Assembly: GCA_902587325.1 (NCBI GenBank)
Contig: CACIKV010000002.1
Coordinates: forward strand, 1 to 64,000
Direction of reading: 5' to 3'
Source of the DNA: an uncultured Bacteroidota bacterium
Lineage (GTDB): Bacteria; Bacteroidota; Bacteroidia; Flavobacteriales; Flavobacteriaceae
Length of the DNA: 64,000 nucleotides
Of this stretch, positions 39,816 through 50,296 are shown piece after piece (within the stretch, counting starts at the first letter, position 1; each line of letters opens with the position of its first letter). The notes beneath the pieces are model-generated. The model worked only from the letters and a program-made list of their open reading frames with translations, had not been told where the DNA came from and made no database searches. The translations under genes and the position numbers were made by a program.

Positions 39816-41023
39816 TGTTATATTATTTGTTCGATTTTCTTGAAAAAAATTATCAGTTTACCGGTGCTAGTCTTTTTCAATATCTCTCATTTAGAGCAGG
39901 AATTACATTTATACTAGCTTTATTTATTTCAACAGTCTTTGGAAAACGAATAATCAATTATCTGTCTTTTAAGCAAATTGGCGAAAACATAAGAGAGCTA
40001 GATTTACCAGGTGAGGACCAAAAAAAAGGGACACCTACCATGGGGGGAATAATTATAATTCTCTCAACAATTATTCCAATTATATTATTCGCGGATTTTA
40101 AAAACATATACATATTAGTCTTATTAATCTCAACTTTATGGCTAGGAGTTATTGGTTTTATTGATGATTATATTAAAGTTTTTAAAAAAAATAAAAAAGG
40201 TTTAAAAGGTTCATTTAAAATTATTGGACAGGTTATTCTTGGTCTTTATATTGGTTTTACAGTATACTTTAATCCTGAAATAAAAACACAAAATATTTAT
40301 GAAAAGAACACAATAAATTCAGTTGATGAATATAGTTATAGCTCTAAATCAGGATCATTAAAAACTACAATTCCCTTTTTAAAGGATAATGAATTAGATT
40401 ATGAACAAATATTTGGAATTAAATCAACGAATTTTAATTGGATATTTTACATATTTATAATCATCCTGGTTATAGTATCTGTTTCTAATGGAGCTAATTT
40501 AACTGACGGCTTAGATGGATTAGCAGCAGGTTCATCATCAATAATAATTTTTACACTCGGAATCTTTGCGTGGATTTCAGGAAATATAATTTTCTCTAAT
40601 TATTTAAATATAATGTATTTGCCTGGAATTGGTGAAATAGTAGTTTTTGTTGCTGCAATACTTGGAAGTTTAATTGGATTTTTATGGTACAATACATACC
40701 CAGCTCAGATTTTTATGGGTGATACAGGAAGTTTAACTTTAGGTGGTCTGATCGCTATAATTGCAATTTTAGTTAGAAAGGAATTACTACTACCAATCCT
40801 ATGTGGAGTCTTTTTATTAGAAACTATATCTGTAATTGTTCAAGTAAGTTATTTTAAATATTCTAAAAGGAAATATGGTATAGGAAAGAGGATTTTTCTC
40901 ATGACACCTATTCACCATCATTTTCAAAAGAAAGGATATACTGAAAGTAAAATTGTAACAAGATTTTGGATTGTTTGTATAATGCTGGCAATTTTATCAT
41001 TGATAACATTAAAAATAAGATGA
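39815..41023 (+). CDS. mraY: Phospho-N-acetylmuramoyl-pentapeptide-transferase
   Basis: [56 protein letters not shown]. Confidence 0.97.
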   Translation: MLYYLFDFLEKNYQFTGASLFQYLSFRAGITFILALFISTVFGKRIINYLSFKQIGENIRELDLPGEDQKKGTPTMGGIIIILSTIIPIILFADFKNIYILVLLISTLWLGVIGFIDDYIKVFKKNKKGLKGSFKIIGQVILGLYIGFTVYFNPEIKTQNIYEKNTINSVDEYSYSSKSGSLKTTIPFLKDNELDYEQIFGIKSTNFNWIFYIFIIILVIVSVSNGANLTDGLDGLAAGSSSIIIFTLGIFAWISGNIIFSNYLNIMYLPGIGEIVVFVAAILGSLIGFLWYNTYPAQIFMGDTGSLTLGGLIAIIAILVRKELLLPILCGVFLLETISVIVQVSYFKYSKRKYGIGKRIFLMTPIHHHFQKKGYTESKIVTRFWIVCIMLAILSLITLKIR

Positions 41024-42372
41024 TAAAAAAAGAAATGACAACGATTTTGGGCTCTGGATTAAGTGGAATTGGCGCTATAAAACTTGCTATTAAAAAAAAT
41101 ATACCTATTTATTTATCAGATCATTCAATCATATCAAATGATACAAAAGAATTTTTATTAAAAAATAATATAAAATTTGAGGAAGATGGTCATAACTGGG
41201 ATATTATTTCAAATTCAAAAGAAATTGTAATTAGTCCAGGAATTTCAGCAAAAATGGTGATAAAACATATACCATCATTTAACAAAAAAAATATAGTATC
41301 AGAAATTGAATTTGCTAGTAGATTTACAAACTCATTTATAATTGGAATAACAGGCTCCAATGGAAAAACAACTACAAGTTTTTTGATTCATGATATTTTA
41401 AAAAAGGCTGGATTTAATGTTGGCATTGCAGGAAATATGGGCAGAAGTTTTTCTGAGTCAGTTGCCGATAATCTCTATGATTATTATGTTTTAGAGCTCA
41501 GTAGTTTTCAACTCGATGATATCGTAAATTTTAACCCTAATATTTCAGTTATACTAAATATATCGAAAGATCATCTTGATCGTTATGATTACTCACTTGC
41601 TAACTACATAAGTTCAAAATTTAGAATTGCAAAAAATCAAAACTCTGAAAATAAATTAATAATTAATGGAAAATGTAAAAATTCAATGAATTTTTTAAAA
41701 AGGTTTAAAATAAAATCTGAAATAATAATTATTAATCATAGAAATATTAAAAATGAAAAATCTAATATGATTTTTCAGAGTTATGATAAAATAAAATCAA
41801 AAATTAATAATAATAAACTTATTATGGATATAAATAATTTATCAATACAAGGAAATCACAATATTCAAAATTCAATGGCAGCAATTTGTGTTGCTCAACT
41901 TTTAAATATTTCAAATGAATCAATAAAAGAAAGCCTTACATCATTTAAAAATATTCAACATCGTTTGGAGCATTTTTTAACCATTCAAAAAGTTAAATAC
42001 ATTAATGATTCTAAGGCAACAAATGTTAATGCAGTCTATTACGCTTTGGAATCATTGAATGCTCCCATAATATGGATAATTGGTGGAATTGATAAAGGAA
42101 ATGATTATTCTGATTTAATTCCACTTGTAAAGAATAAAGTAAAAGCAATTATATGCTTGGGCAAAGATAACTCCAAGCCTATAGAGTTTTTTTCAAACTA
42201 TTGCGACTTAATTGTAAGTACAAATAACATGAAAGATGCAGTCAAAAGTGCATATGGGTTTGCTAAACAAGATGATACAGTTCTATTATCCCCTGCATGC
42301 GCAAGTTTTGATTTATTTAAAAATTTTGAGGATAGAGGAGACAAATTTAAAGAAGAAGTAAGAAAATTATGA
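41020..42372 (+). CDS. murD: UDP-N-acetylmuramoyl-L-alanine--D-glutamate ligase (start moved to ATG overlapping mraY stop)
   Basis: [72 protein letters not shown]. Confidence 0.95.
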   Translation: MIKKEMTTILGSGLSGIGAIKLAIKKNIPIYLSDHSIISNDTKEFLLKNNIKFEEDGHNWDIISNSKEIVISPGISAKMVIKHIPSFNKKNIVSEIEFASRFTNSFIIGITGSNGKTTTSFLIHDILKKAGFNVGIAGNMGRSFSESVADNLYDYYVLELSSFQLDDIVNFNPNISVILNISKDHLDRYDYSLANYISSKFRIAKNQNSENKLIINGKCKNSMNFLKRFKIKSEIIIINHRNIKNEKSNMIFQSYDKIKSKINNNKLIMDINNLSIQGNHNIQNSMAAICVAQLLNISNESIKESLTSFKNIQHRLEHFLTIQKVKYINDSKATNVNAVYYALESLNAPIIWIIGGIDKGNDYSDLIPLVKNKVKAIICLGKDNSKPIEFFSNYCDLIVSTNNMKDAVKSAYGFAKQDDTVLLSPACASFDLFKNFEDRGDKFKEEVRKL

Positions 42373-43532
42373 GTTTAATTTCAAAATTAAAGGGAGACAA
42401 AGTTGTTTGGTTTGTAGTACTTGCCTTATCATTTTTTTCTTTTTTACCAATTTTTAGTGCTAGTTCAAATTTTGGCATAAACTTTATTTTTTCAAATTTA
42501 TTCAAACATGTAGCAATTATAATAATCGGTATTTTGATAATGTATACAACTCATTTAATTGATTACAAATACCTTAAGGGACTATCAAAGATTATCTTGC
42601 CATTAATTATAATTTTATTGATTTTTACTGCCTTTCAAGGAAATGAAATTGAAGGAGCAAATGCTAGCAGATGGATAAATATACCTTTAATTGGAATTTC
42701 ATTTCAACCATCAGCACTAGCATCAATTTTTTTACTAATATATATATCAAATTTTTTATCAAAGAATATCAATAAAAAATTAGATTTTAAATCATCATTT
42801 GTTCCATTGTGGTTACCTATTCTGCTAGTTGTAATGTTAATATTACCATCAAACTTTTCCACTGCATTAATGATATTTTTCATGGTTTTAACAATTTTAT
42901 TTCTTGGACAATATCCATTCAAATATATTTCTTCTATAATATTAGCTGGGATTTTTATCGCATCTTTATTTGTTTTACTTGCAAAAAACTATCCAGATTT
43001 AGTTCCTAATAGAATAGATACTTGGGCTAATAGAATAGAAAATTATATAAATCCAAATTTATCTGAATCTGGTTATCAAATTAATAGAGCAAAAGCAGCT
43101 ATAGCCAATGGTTCCTTATTTGGTGTTGGTGCAGGAAAAAGCTCTATGAAATATATTTTACCACAAAGTACTTCTGACTTTATATTTTCAATTGTTACTG
43201 AAGAGTATGGCTTTGTTGTGGCAATTTTAATATTATTTCTTTACCTAATTTTATTATTCAGGATAATTATTATTTCATATAAATCAACATCAATTTTTGG
43301 AAAATTAATTGCATTATCAGTAGGATTACCTGTTGTATTTCAGGCATTTATCAATATGGGTGTTGCTGTTCAACTAATACCTGTAACAGGTCAACCTCTT
43401 CCATTAATTAGCATGGGTGGAACATCAATATGGACTACCTTTTTAGCATTTGGAATTTTGTTGAGTGTAAGTTCAAAAAAAACAATTGGTGAGGCAGAAC
43501 ATAAATCAAATGATTTGAAAATTTATGGTTAG
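42369..43532 (+). CDS. ftsW: FtsW/RodA/SpoVE family lipid II polymerase/flippase-like protein
   Basis: Polytopic; GYQINRAKAAIANGSLFGVGAGKSSMKYILPQSTSDFIFSIVTEEYGF; LPLISMGGTS. Confidence 0.95.
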   Translation: MSLISKLKGDKVVWFVVLALSFFSFLPIFSASSNFGINFIFSNLFKHVAIIIIGILIMYTTHLIDYKYLKGLSKIILPLIIILLIFTAFQGNEIEGANASRWINIPLIGISFQPSALASIFLLIYISNFLSKNINKKLDFKSSFVPLWLPILLVVMLILPSNFSTALMIFFMVLTILFLGQYPFKYISSIILAGIFIASLFVLLAKNYPDLVPNRIDTWANRIENYINPNLSESGYQINRAKAAIANGSLFGVGAGKSSMKYILPQSTSDFIFSIVTEEYGFVVAILILFLYLILLFRIIIISYKSTSIFGKLIALSVGLPVVFQAFINMGVAVQLIPVTGQPLPLISMGGTSIWTTFLAFGILLSVSSKKTIGEAEHKSNDLKIYG

Positions 43533-44613
43533 AAGGTTTTTAATTTCGGGAGGAGGAACGGGTGGTCATATATATCCAGCATTAGCAATAGCAGATGAAC
43601 TTAAAGTTAGATTTTGTAATTGTAAAATATTGTTTACTGGTTCAAGTTCAAGAATGGAGATGAATAAAATTCCAAAGAATGGATATAAAATTAAAGGTTT
43701 GTGGATATCAGGTTTTAATAGGAAAAGTTTTTTTTCAAATTTTTTATTTCCATTGAAGCTTATTGTTAGTCTAGCACAGTCAGTTAAAATTTTATATAAA
43801 TTTAAACCAAATGCAGTAATCGGGACAGGTGGTTTTGCTAGTGGACCTACATTATTTATAGCTAGTCTATTAAAAATTCCAATTTTTATTCAAGAACAAA
43901 ATTCATATCCTGGAATAACAAATAAAATTTTGTCAAAATACGCTGATAAAATATTTGTCTCTTATGAAAATATGGAAAAGTTTTTTCCGAGAGAAAAAAT
44001 TTTAAATTATGGCAATCCCATAAGACATAGGTTTGGTAGACATGATGAATTGAAAAAAGAAAAATTTATTAAAAAAAATCAAATTAATTTAAGCAATAAT
44101 ACACTTTTATTTTTAGGTGGAAGTTTAGGTTCGAATGTAATAAATCAATTTGTTATAAATAATTCTGATTTCTTCGAAAAAAATAATTACAATGTTATTC
44201 TTCAATGTGGTGAAAGGTTTAAAAACATTATTAATGATAATAAATCTAGTAATATAAAAATATTACCATTCATAGATCAAATGCCAACAGTGTTATCATT
44301 TTCTGATTTAATTATTTCTAGATCAGGTGCGATTATAATTTCAGAATTATCTTTTATTGGTAAACCAGTTATTTTCATTCCATCTCCGAATGTTGCAGAG
44401 GATCACCAAACAAAAAATGCAAAGTATTTATACGATTTAGAAGCAGCGGAACTTATACACGAAAATGAAATCGATTATAAATTGAAAAATGTTATAAATA
44501 AAATATTACTGAGTCAAAAGTATAGACTCCAGCTAGCTAGAAATTTCAAATCATTATCAAATTTGAATTCCACAAAATTAATAGTCAAGGAAATCGAAAA
44601 GTACATTAAATGA
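43525..44613 (+). CDS. murG: UDP-N-acetylglucosamine--N-acetylmuramyl-(pentapeptide) pyrophosphoryl-undecaprenol N-acetylglucosamine transferase
   Basis: ISGGGTGGHIYPALAIADEL; GTGGFASGPTL; QEQNSYPGITNKIL; PSPNVAEDHQTKNA. Confidence 0.97.
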   Translation: MVRRFLISGGGTGGHIYPALAIADELKVRFCNCKILFTGSSSRMEMNKIPKNGYKIKGLWISGFNRKSFFSNFLFPLKLIVSLAQSVKILYKFKPNAVIGTGGFASGPTLFIASLLKIPIFIQEQNSYPGITNKILSKYADKIFVSYENMEKFFPREKILNYGNPIRHRFGRHDELKKEKFIKKNQINLSNNTLLFLGGSLGSNVINQFVINNSDFFEKNNYNVILQCGERFKNIINDNKSSNIKILPFIDQMPTVLSFSDLIISRSGAIIISELSFIGKPVIFIPSPNVAEDHQTKNAKYLYDLEAAELIHENEIDYKLKNVINKILLSQKYRLQLARNFKSLSNLNSTKLIVKEIEKYIK

Positions 44614-45959
44614 AATATCAAGATTATAAATATTATTTTTTTATAGGAATTGGCGGAATTGGTATGTCTTCGTTAGCTAAGTATTTAAAATTAAAGAATA
44701 AAAAAATCGCTGGATATGACAGAGAGAAAACAGAAATTTCAAAAAATTTAGAAAAAGCTGGTATTGACATTATATATAATTATGATTTTGATAATATTAA
44801 TCAAAACTATAAGAACTGCGAATTAACATTGGTGGTTTATACTCCTGCAATTTCAGATGATGATATAATATTCAAATTCTTTAGAAATTCAAATTTTGTT
44901 ATGATAAAGAGATCTGACTTGTTAGCATCAATCGTCAATGATAATTTTTCTATTGCAATTGCTGGAACTCATGGTAAAACTACAATAACGGCTATTTTGT
45001 CACATATAATGAGTTATTCAAAATTAAATTACACTGCTTTTATTGGAGGAGTTTCAAATTATAATAATTCAAACTTAATTTATAATGGTGATGAAATTTT
45101 TATTGTTGAGGCAGATGAGTTCGATAAAACTTTTTTAAAATTAGAGCCTGATATCATCTGTATCAATAATATAGATGGAGATCATTATGATATTTACAAA
45201 GATTATGATGATCTAAAGAATTCATTTGAACATTTCTCTAAAAAACTAAAAAATCAAGGAATCTTGATATCTAATGATCAGTTAGATTTTGAATCAATAA
45301 ATTATGGGTTTAATCCAAAATCAAATTTTATAATTAAAAATTTGAGATTTGAATTTGGATACTCAATTTTTGATGTATGCTCGGAAAATTTAAAATACAA
45401 TGAAATATATTTTAATATGATAGGTAAATATAATTGTGTAAATGCACTTGCTGCAATTGTAATAGCTTTAAAAATTAATATACCTATTGACTTAATAAGA
45501 AAAGGCCTTAATTCTTTCAAAGGAGTTAAAAGAAGACTTTCTTTTGAATTAAGGCGGCCAAAAATTTTGATTGATGATTATGCTCATCATCCAAAAGAAA
45601 TTGATTCTGTATATACTTGTTTAGAAGAGATTTACCCAACATTAAGGAAATTTGTGATTTTTCAACCCCATTTGTTCAGTAGAACCAGAGATTTTATTGA
45701 TGACTTTGCGAAAAGCTTAGAAAAATTTGACAGAATTGTTTTATTGGATATTTATCCTGCCAGAGAGAAGTCAATAAAAGGTATTACATCAAAATTATTA
45801 CTAGATAAAATAAAAAATGTTAATAAATCTTTAGCTAAGGAAAATGAATTGTACGAACTAATAATTAATGATAACTCAGAAATTATTATAACTATGGGAG
45901 CAGGCAGTATAGGTGAAATATGTCAGTCATTAAAAAATAAATTAGTGTATGAAAATTAA
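44610..45959 (+). CDS. murC: UDP-N-acetylmuramate--L-alanine ligase
   Basis: FFIGIGGIGMSSLAKYL; AGTHGKTTITAILSHIM; EADEFDKTFLKL; DDYAHHPKEI; FQPHLFSRTRDF. Confidence 0.97.
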   Translation: MKYQDYKYYFFIGIGGIGMSSLAKYLKLKNKKIAGYDREKTEISKNLEKAGIDIIYNYDFDNINQNYKNCELTLVVYTPAISDDDIIFKFFRNSNFVMIKRSDLLASIVNDNFSIAIAGTHGKTTITAILSHIMSYSKLNYTAFIGGVSNYNNSNLIYNGDEIFIVEADEFDKTFLKLEPDIICINNIDGDHYDIYKDYDDLKNSFEHFSKKLKNQGILISNDQLDFESINYGFNPKSNFIIKNLRFEFGYSIFDVCSENLKYNEIYFNMIGKYNCVNALAAIVIALKINIPIDLIRKGLNSFKGVKRRLSFELRRPKILIDDYAHHPKEIDSVYTCLEEIYPTLRKFVIFQPHLFSRTRDFIDDFAKSLEKFDRIVLLDIYPAREKSIKGITSKLLLDKIKNVNKSLAKENELYELIINDNSEIIITMGAGSIGEICQSLKNKLVYEN

Positions 45960-46662
45960 ATTTATCCACATAGTATTTATAATTTTTATTTCATTTAAAA
46001 TTTCTGCCGTAATCTTTACAAATTATATAAATGGATTAAATATTAGTTCTGTAAGCTCGTCTGACATTTCATCTAATTCTTATAATTTTATTTCAAAGGA
46101 CTCATTATATAATTATCTTAAATTATCAAAGCTAATATCCGATTCATTAGCTGTAAAATACATTGATTTAGGGGAAATTGAATCTAAAATTTTAGAAATA
46201 CCCTTCGTGGATGAAGTTTTGTCATTTATTGATATTGAATCAAATTTTAAATTAGAGATAATTGAGAAGAAACCAATTATGGATCTTAAAGATTACGATT
46301 TCATATTATCTAACAAAGGAGAAAAAATACCAAAGATTGATGATTTAAGTTTAAGTATAAAAAGCTGTTTTGGAAAAGTTGATTCCATTGCATTTGGCGA
46401 CTTAGCTGCGTTAGGAAATTACATTAGTGATGATAATTTTTTTATAAATCATATAAAATATATTTACAGTGACAGCACAAGTTTTTATTTTTCAGTAAAT
46501 GATTTTGATTATAATGTAAAACTTGGTGATTTAAATCGATTTGAAAATAAATTAAAAAAATATAAAGGCTTTTATGCAGCAAAAGTTAACACTGATTTTC
46601 TACATAAATATAATAAACTCAATTTAAATTTTAATAATCAAGTAATAGCTCAAAAGAAATAA
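45949..46662 (+). CDS. ftsQ: FtsQ-like cell division protein
   Basis: Single N-terminal TM, position between murC and ftsA; weak sequence motifs only (VDEVLSFIDIESNFKLEIIEKKPI). Confidence 0.75.
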   Translation: MKIKFIHIVFIIFISFKISAVIFTNYINGLNISSVSSSDISSNSYNFISKDSLYNYLKLSKLISDSLAVKYIDLGEIESKILEIPFVDEVLSFIDIESNFKLEIIEKKPIMDLKDYDFILSNKGEKIPKIDDLSLSIKSCFGKVDSIAFGDLAALGNYISDDNFFINHIKYIYSDSTSFYFSVNDFDYNVKLGDLNRFENKLKKYKGFYAAKVNTDFLHKYNKLNLNFNNQVIAQKK

Positions 46663-46663
46663 C

Positions 46664-47971
46664 ATGGAAAATAATGAATTATATATTGGATTAGATATTG
46701 GAACTACCAAAATAGTTGCTATGATAGGAGTTGTAAATGAATATGAAAAATTAAAAATTGTAGGTATTGGTAAATCAAAAAGTTTGGGTGTTCACAGAGG
46801 AGTAGTTAATAATATAACTCAAACAATTCAATCAATTCAAGCTGCAGTTGAAGAAGCTGAGCTAAACTCAAATAATAAAATTGATAAGGTTGTTGTGGGT
46901 ATTGCTGGTCAACACATTAGGAGTCTTCAACATAGTGATTATGTCACCAGAGAAAACTCAGATCAAGTTATTTGCGAAGAGGATATCGATAAGTTAATAA
47001 ATCAGGTTTATAAGTTAGTTATGTTGCCTGGTGAAGAAATTATTCATGTTCTTCCTCAAGATTATAAAGTTGATGGTCAAGGTGAAATAAAGGAACCAAT
47101 TGGTATGTTTGGGTCGAGAGTAGAGGCAAACTTCCATGTAGTTGTTGGCCAAGTAAGTTCAATAAAAAACATAGCAAGATGTGTAAAAAGCTCAGGAATT
47201 AATTTTGAAGGTATTACACTTGAACCTTTAGCTTCTGCTGATGCAGTTTTAAGTTTTGAGGAAAAAGAAGCTGGGGTTGCATTGATTGATATAGGTGGAG
47301 GAACTACAGATTTAGCAATATTTAAGGATGGGATAATTCGCCATACAGCTGTAATACCCTTCGGAGGTAATATTATAACTGAAGATATTAAAGAAGGATG
47401 TTCTATAATTGAGAAACAAGCCGAGCTTTTAAAGATAAAGTTTGGTTCTGCTTGGCCTGGTGAAAATAAAGAAAATGAAATTGTATCAATACCAGGGTTG
47501 AGAGGACGAGAACCAAAAGAAATAACTCTTAAAAACTTATCAAAAATTATTAATGCTAGAATAATTGAGATAATAGAACAAGTATTTATTGAAATAAAAA
47601 ATTATGGACATGATGAACAAAAGAAAAAATTAATTGCAGGAATTGTTTTAACAGGTGGAGGAAGTCAGCTTAAACATTTAAAACAATGTGTTGAATTAGT
47701 TACAGGAATGGATACAAGATTAGGTCAGCCAAATGAGCATTTAGCTGGTAATAATTCAGTTGAAATTTCAAATCCAACTTTTGCAACTGCCGTAGGTTTA
47801 GTTATGAATTCATTAAATAGAAAAAAAAATAATAAAAAAATTAAACAGAAAGAAATTATTGAAAATAAAGTTAATGATTCAAATCAAGATAATATAAATA
47901 AAGATTTTTCAAAAACAGTTTTTGAAAAATTTACTGATAAAATAAAAAATTTTTTAGAAAACGCAGAATAA
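46664..47971 (+). CDS. ftsA: Cell division protein FtsA
   Basis: YIGLDIGTTKIVAMIG; GSRVEANFHVV; ALIDIGGGTTDLAIFKDG; IVLTGGGSQL. Confidence 0.97.
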   Translation: MENNELYIGLDIGTTKIVAMIGVVNEYEKLKIVGIGKSKSLGVHRGVVNNITQTIQSIQAAVEEAELNSNNKIDKVVVGIAGQHIRSLQHSDYVTRENSDQVICEEDIDKLINQVYKLVMLPGEEIIHVLPQDYKVDGQGEIKEPIGMFGSRVEANFHVVVGQVSSIKNIARCVKSSGINFEGITLEPLASADAVLSFEEKEAGVALIDIGGGTTDLAIFKDGIIRHTAVIPFGGNIITEDIKEGCSIIEKQAELLKIKFGSAWPGENKENEIVSIPGLRGREPKEITLKNLSKIINARIIEIIEQVFIEIKNYGHDEQKKKLIAGIVLTGGGSQLKHLKQCVELVTGMDTRLGQPNEHLAGNNSVEISNPTFATAVGLVMNSLNRKKNNKKIKQKEIIENKVNDSNQDNINKDFSKTVFEKFTDKIKNFLENAE

Positions 47972-47981
47972 AATAACAACT

Positions 47982-49766
47982 ATGAATATAAATCAAGATT
48001 TTAATAATTTGACATTTGATTTACCAAAAAATCAAAGTAACGTAATAAAAGTAATTGGAATTGGTGGTGGCGGAAGCAATGCAATAAATCATATGTTTTC
48101 AAAGGGAATCAAAGGCGTAGATTACGTTGTATGTAATACTGATGCTCAAGCTTTAGAAAATAGTTTAGTCCCTAATAAAGTTCAGTTAGGAGTAAACTTA
48201 ACAGAGGGGATGGGTGCAGGTGCTGACCCTAATGTTGGAGAAAAAGCAGCAATAGAAAATCTTACTGAATTAAGAAAAATGCTTGAAAAAAATACAAAAA
48301 TGGTATTTATTACTGCAGGAATGGGAGGTGGAACTGGAACTGGTGCCGCCCCAATTATCTCAAAATTAGCTATGGAAATGGATATTTTAACAGTTGGAAT
48401 TGTAACAATGCCATTCATTTTTGAAGGAAAAGTTAGACAAAATCAAGCAAATAAAGGTTTAGAAAAACTGAAAAAAAATTGTGATTCATTGATAGTTGTA
48501 AATAATAATAAATTGAGAGATATATATGGTAACCTTGGAGTTAAAGAAGGTTTTTCTAAGGCTGATGAGGTTCTTGCAACAGCTGCTAAAGGGATTGCAG
48601 AAGTGATAACCCATCATTATACTCAAAATATTGATTTAAAAGATGCAAAAACAGTACTATCAAAAAGCGGTAGTGCAATAATGGGCTCAGCTGGATCCTC
48701 TGGCGATAAGAGAGCTATAAAAGCTGTTTCTAACGCTCTTGATTCTCCATTACTTAATGATAATAGGATTAAAGGTGCACAAAATGTATTACTACTAATT
48801 CTTTCAGGATCTAGTGAAGTTACAATTGATGAAATAGGTGTAATTAATGATTATATACAAGAAAAAGCTGGAAATAATGTTAATATTATTATGGGGATAG
48901 GTGAAGACCCTGAAACCATTGAAGAAATTTCAGTCACAGTTATAGCAACAGGTTTTGATATTAAATTACAAGATGAAATTATTCATATTGATCCCAAGAA
49001 AAAAATTCATTACTTAGAAAATGAGGGTGAAGTAATAGAAAAATTTGATAAGAACAAAAATAAAACGACTTTACAATTTGAAAATGCATCAGATTCTATT
49101 GATTTTAAAAATATAAATTTTAATTCTGAAAATATAAGTTATTTAGATACTAAAACTGAAACATTTGAACTTGACGACATAAAAGATTTAGACGTTGAAT
49201 TTGAGTCTGTTTCAATTGATAATTCCAATCTTGTTGATGAAAAAATCGAAGTTGACGTTAAGTCTATTGTTGTTAACGAACCTGAATTAATTAAATCTGA
49301 AATAAATGAATTAAATTTTCATAATACAGTTAGTTCCAATGATGACATAGTAGTTCATACTCTTGAAGATGACATTAATGATATCATAGTTATTGATCCA
49401 GTACAAATTATACCATACACTATGGTTGCAGATTCACAGTCTATTAAAGTTGCAGACGAGGTGAATTCAAGTCTAGAAAAAAATAAATCTAATGATGATT
49501 TAAATCCGTTCAACAATCCAATTGCTAAGGCTTTAGCTAAGAGAACTGAGGAAAGAAAAATTAAATTAAAAGAATTTAATTATAAATTTGCAAAGGCAAG
49601 GAGGGTTTTGGACATGGAGAAAGAACCAGCTTACAAAAGAGCTGGAATTGAATTAGAAAGCGATATTATCAGTAACGATATATCAGCTACAAAAATTGAA
49701 GAAGATAATGATGGAAATTTAGAGTTAAAATCAAATAACTCTTTCTTGCATGACAATGTTGATTAA
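47982..49766 (+). CDS. ftsZ: Cell division protein FtsZ
   Basis: KVIGIGGGGSNAINHM; CNTDAQAL; ITAGMGGGTGTGAAPIISKLA; long acidic C-terminal extension. Confidence 0.98.
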   Translation: MNINQDFNNLTFDLPKNQSNVIKVIGIGGGGSNAINHMFSKGIKGVDYVVCNTDAQALENSLVPNKVQLGVNLTEGMGAGADPNVGEKAAIENLTELRKMLEKNTKMVFITAGMGGGTGTGAAPIISKLAMEMDILTVGIVTMPFIFEGKVRQNQANKGLEKLKKNCDSLIVVNNNKLRDIYGNLGVKEGFSKADEVLATAAKGIAEVITHHYTQNIDLKDAKTVLSKSGSAIMGSAGSSGDKRAIKAVSNALDSPLLNDNRIKGAQNVLLLILSGSSEVTIDEIGVINDYIQEKAGNNVNIIMGIGEDPETIEEISVTVIATGFDIKLQDEIIHIDPKKKIHYLENEGEVIEKFDKNKNKTTLQFENASDSIDFKNINFNSENISYLDTKTETFELDDIKDLDVEFESVSIDNSNLVDEKIEVDVKSIVVNEPELIKSEINELNFHNTVSSNDDIVVHTLEDDINDIIVIDPVQIIPYTMVADSQSIKVADEVNSSLEKNKSNDDLNPFNNPIAKALAKRTEERKIKLKEFNYKFAKARRVLDMEKEPAYKRAGIELESDIISNDISATKIEEDNDGNLELKSNNSFLHDNVD

Positions 49767-49769
49767 ATT

Positions 49770-50219
49770 ATGAGTTTACTAAAAAAAATAGATAATGATA
49801 TTAAGTTTGCAATGAAATCTAAAGATGCTTTATCATTAGAATCTTTAAGAGCAGTCAAATCTTCAATTTTATTATTTAAAACTAAATCAGGATCTTCTAC
49901 TGATCTTTCAGATCAAGATGAAATAAAAATTTTACAAAAATTAGTTAAACAAAGAAAGGATAGTGCAGAAATTTATAAAAATCAAAATAGATTAGAACTC
50001 TGTGATACAGAATTAAATCAAGCAAGAATAATTGAATCTTATTTACCTAAGCAACTGTCGCCCTCTGAATTAAGTATAATTATTGATAAAATAATTATAA
50101 AATTAAATGCATCTAGTATGAAAGATATGGGAAAAGTCATGGGTTTAGCATCAAAGGAATTGTCTGGCAAATCTGATGGAAAAACCATTTCTGAAATTGT
50201 TAGAAAAAAATTGATGTAA
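49770..50219 (+). CDS. GatB/YqeY domain-containing protein
   Basis: LESLRAVKSSILLFKTK; ILQKLVKQRKDSAEIYKNQNR; ESYLPKQLS; MGKVMG. Confidence 0.94.
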   Translation: MSLLKKIDNDIKFAMKSKDALSLESLRAVKSSILLFKTKSGSSTDLSDQDEIKILQKLVKQRKDSAEIYKNQNRLELCDTELNQARIIESYLPKQLSPSELSIIIDKIIIKLNASSMKDMGKVMGLASKELSGKSDGKTISEIVRKKLM

Positions 50220-50222
50220 ATT

Positions 50223-50296
50223 GGCCAAGTAGTTCAACTGGATAGAACATCAGATTTCGGCTCTGAGGGTTGAGGGTTCGAATCCTTCCTTGGTCA
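50223..50296 (+). tRNA. tRNA-Arg (anticodon TCG, 50257-50259)
   Basis: Full cloverleaf, 74 nt: GGCCAAG/CTTGGTC acceptor, GTTC..GAAC D-stem, TCAGA-TTTCGGC-TCTGA anticodon arm, GAGGG-TTCGAAT-CCTTC T-arm; CCA not encoded. Confidence 0.96.

Noticed and set aside
34869-49766. Absence of murF, ddl and murB from the dcw cluster
   Set aside because: These genes are often located elsewhere in Bacteroidota; absence from one window is not evidence of loss.
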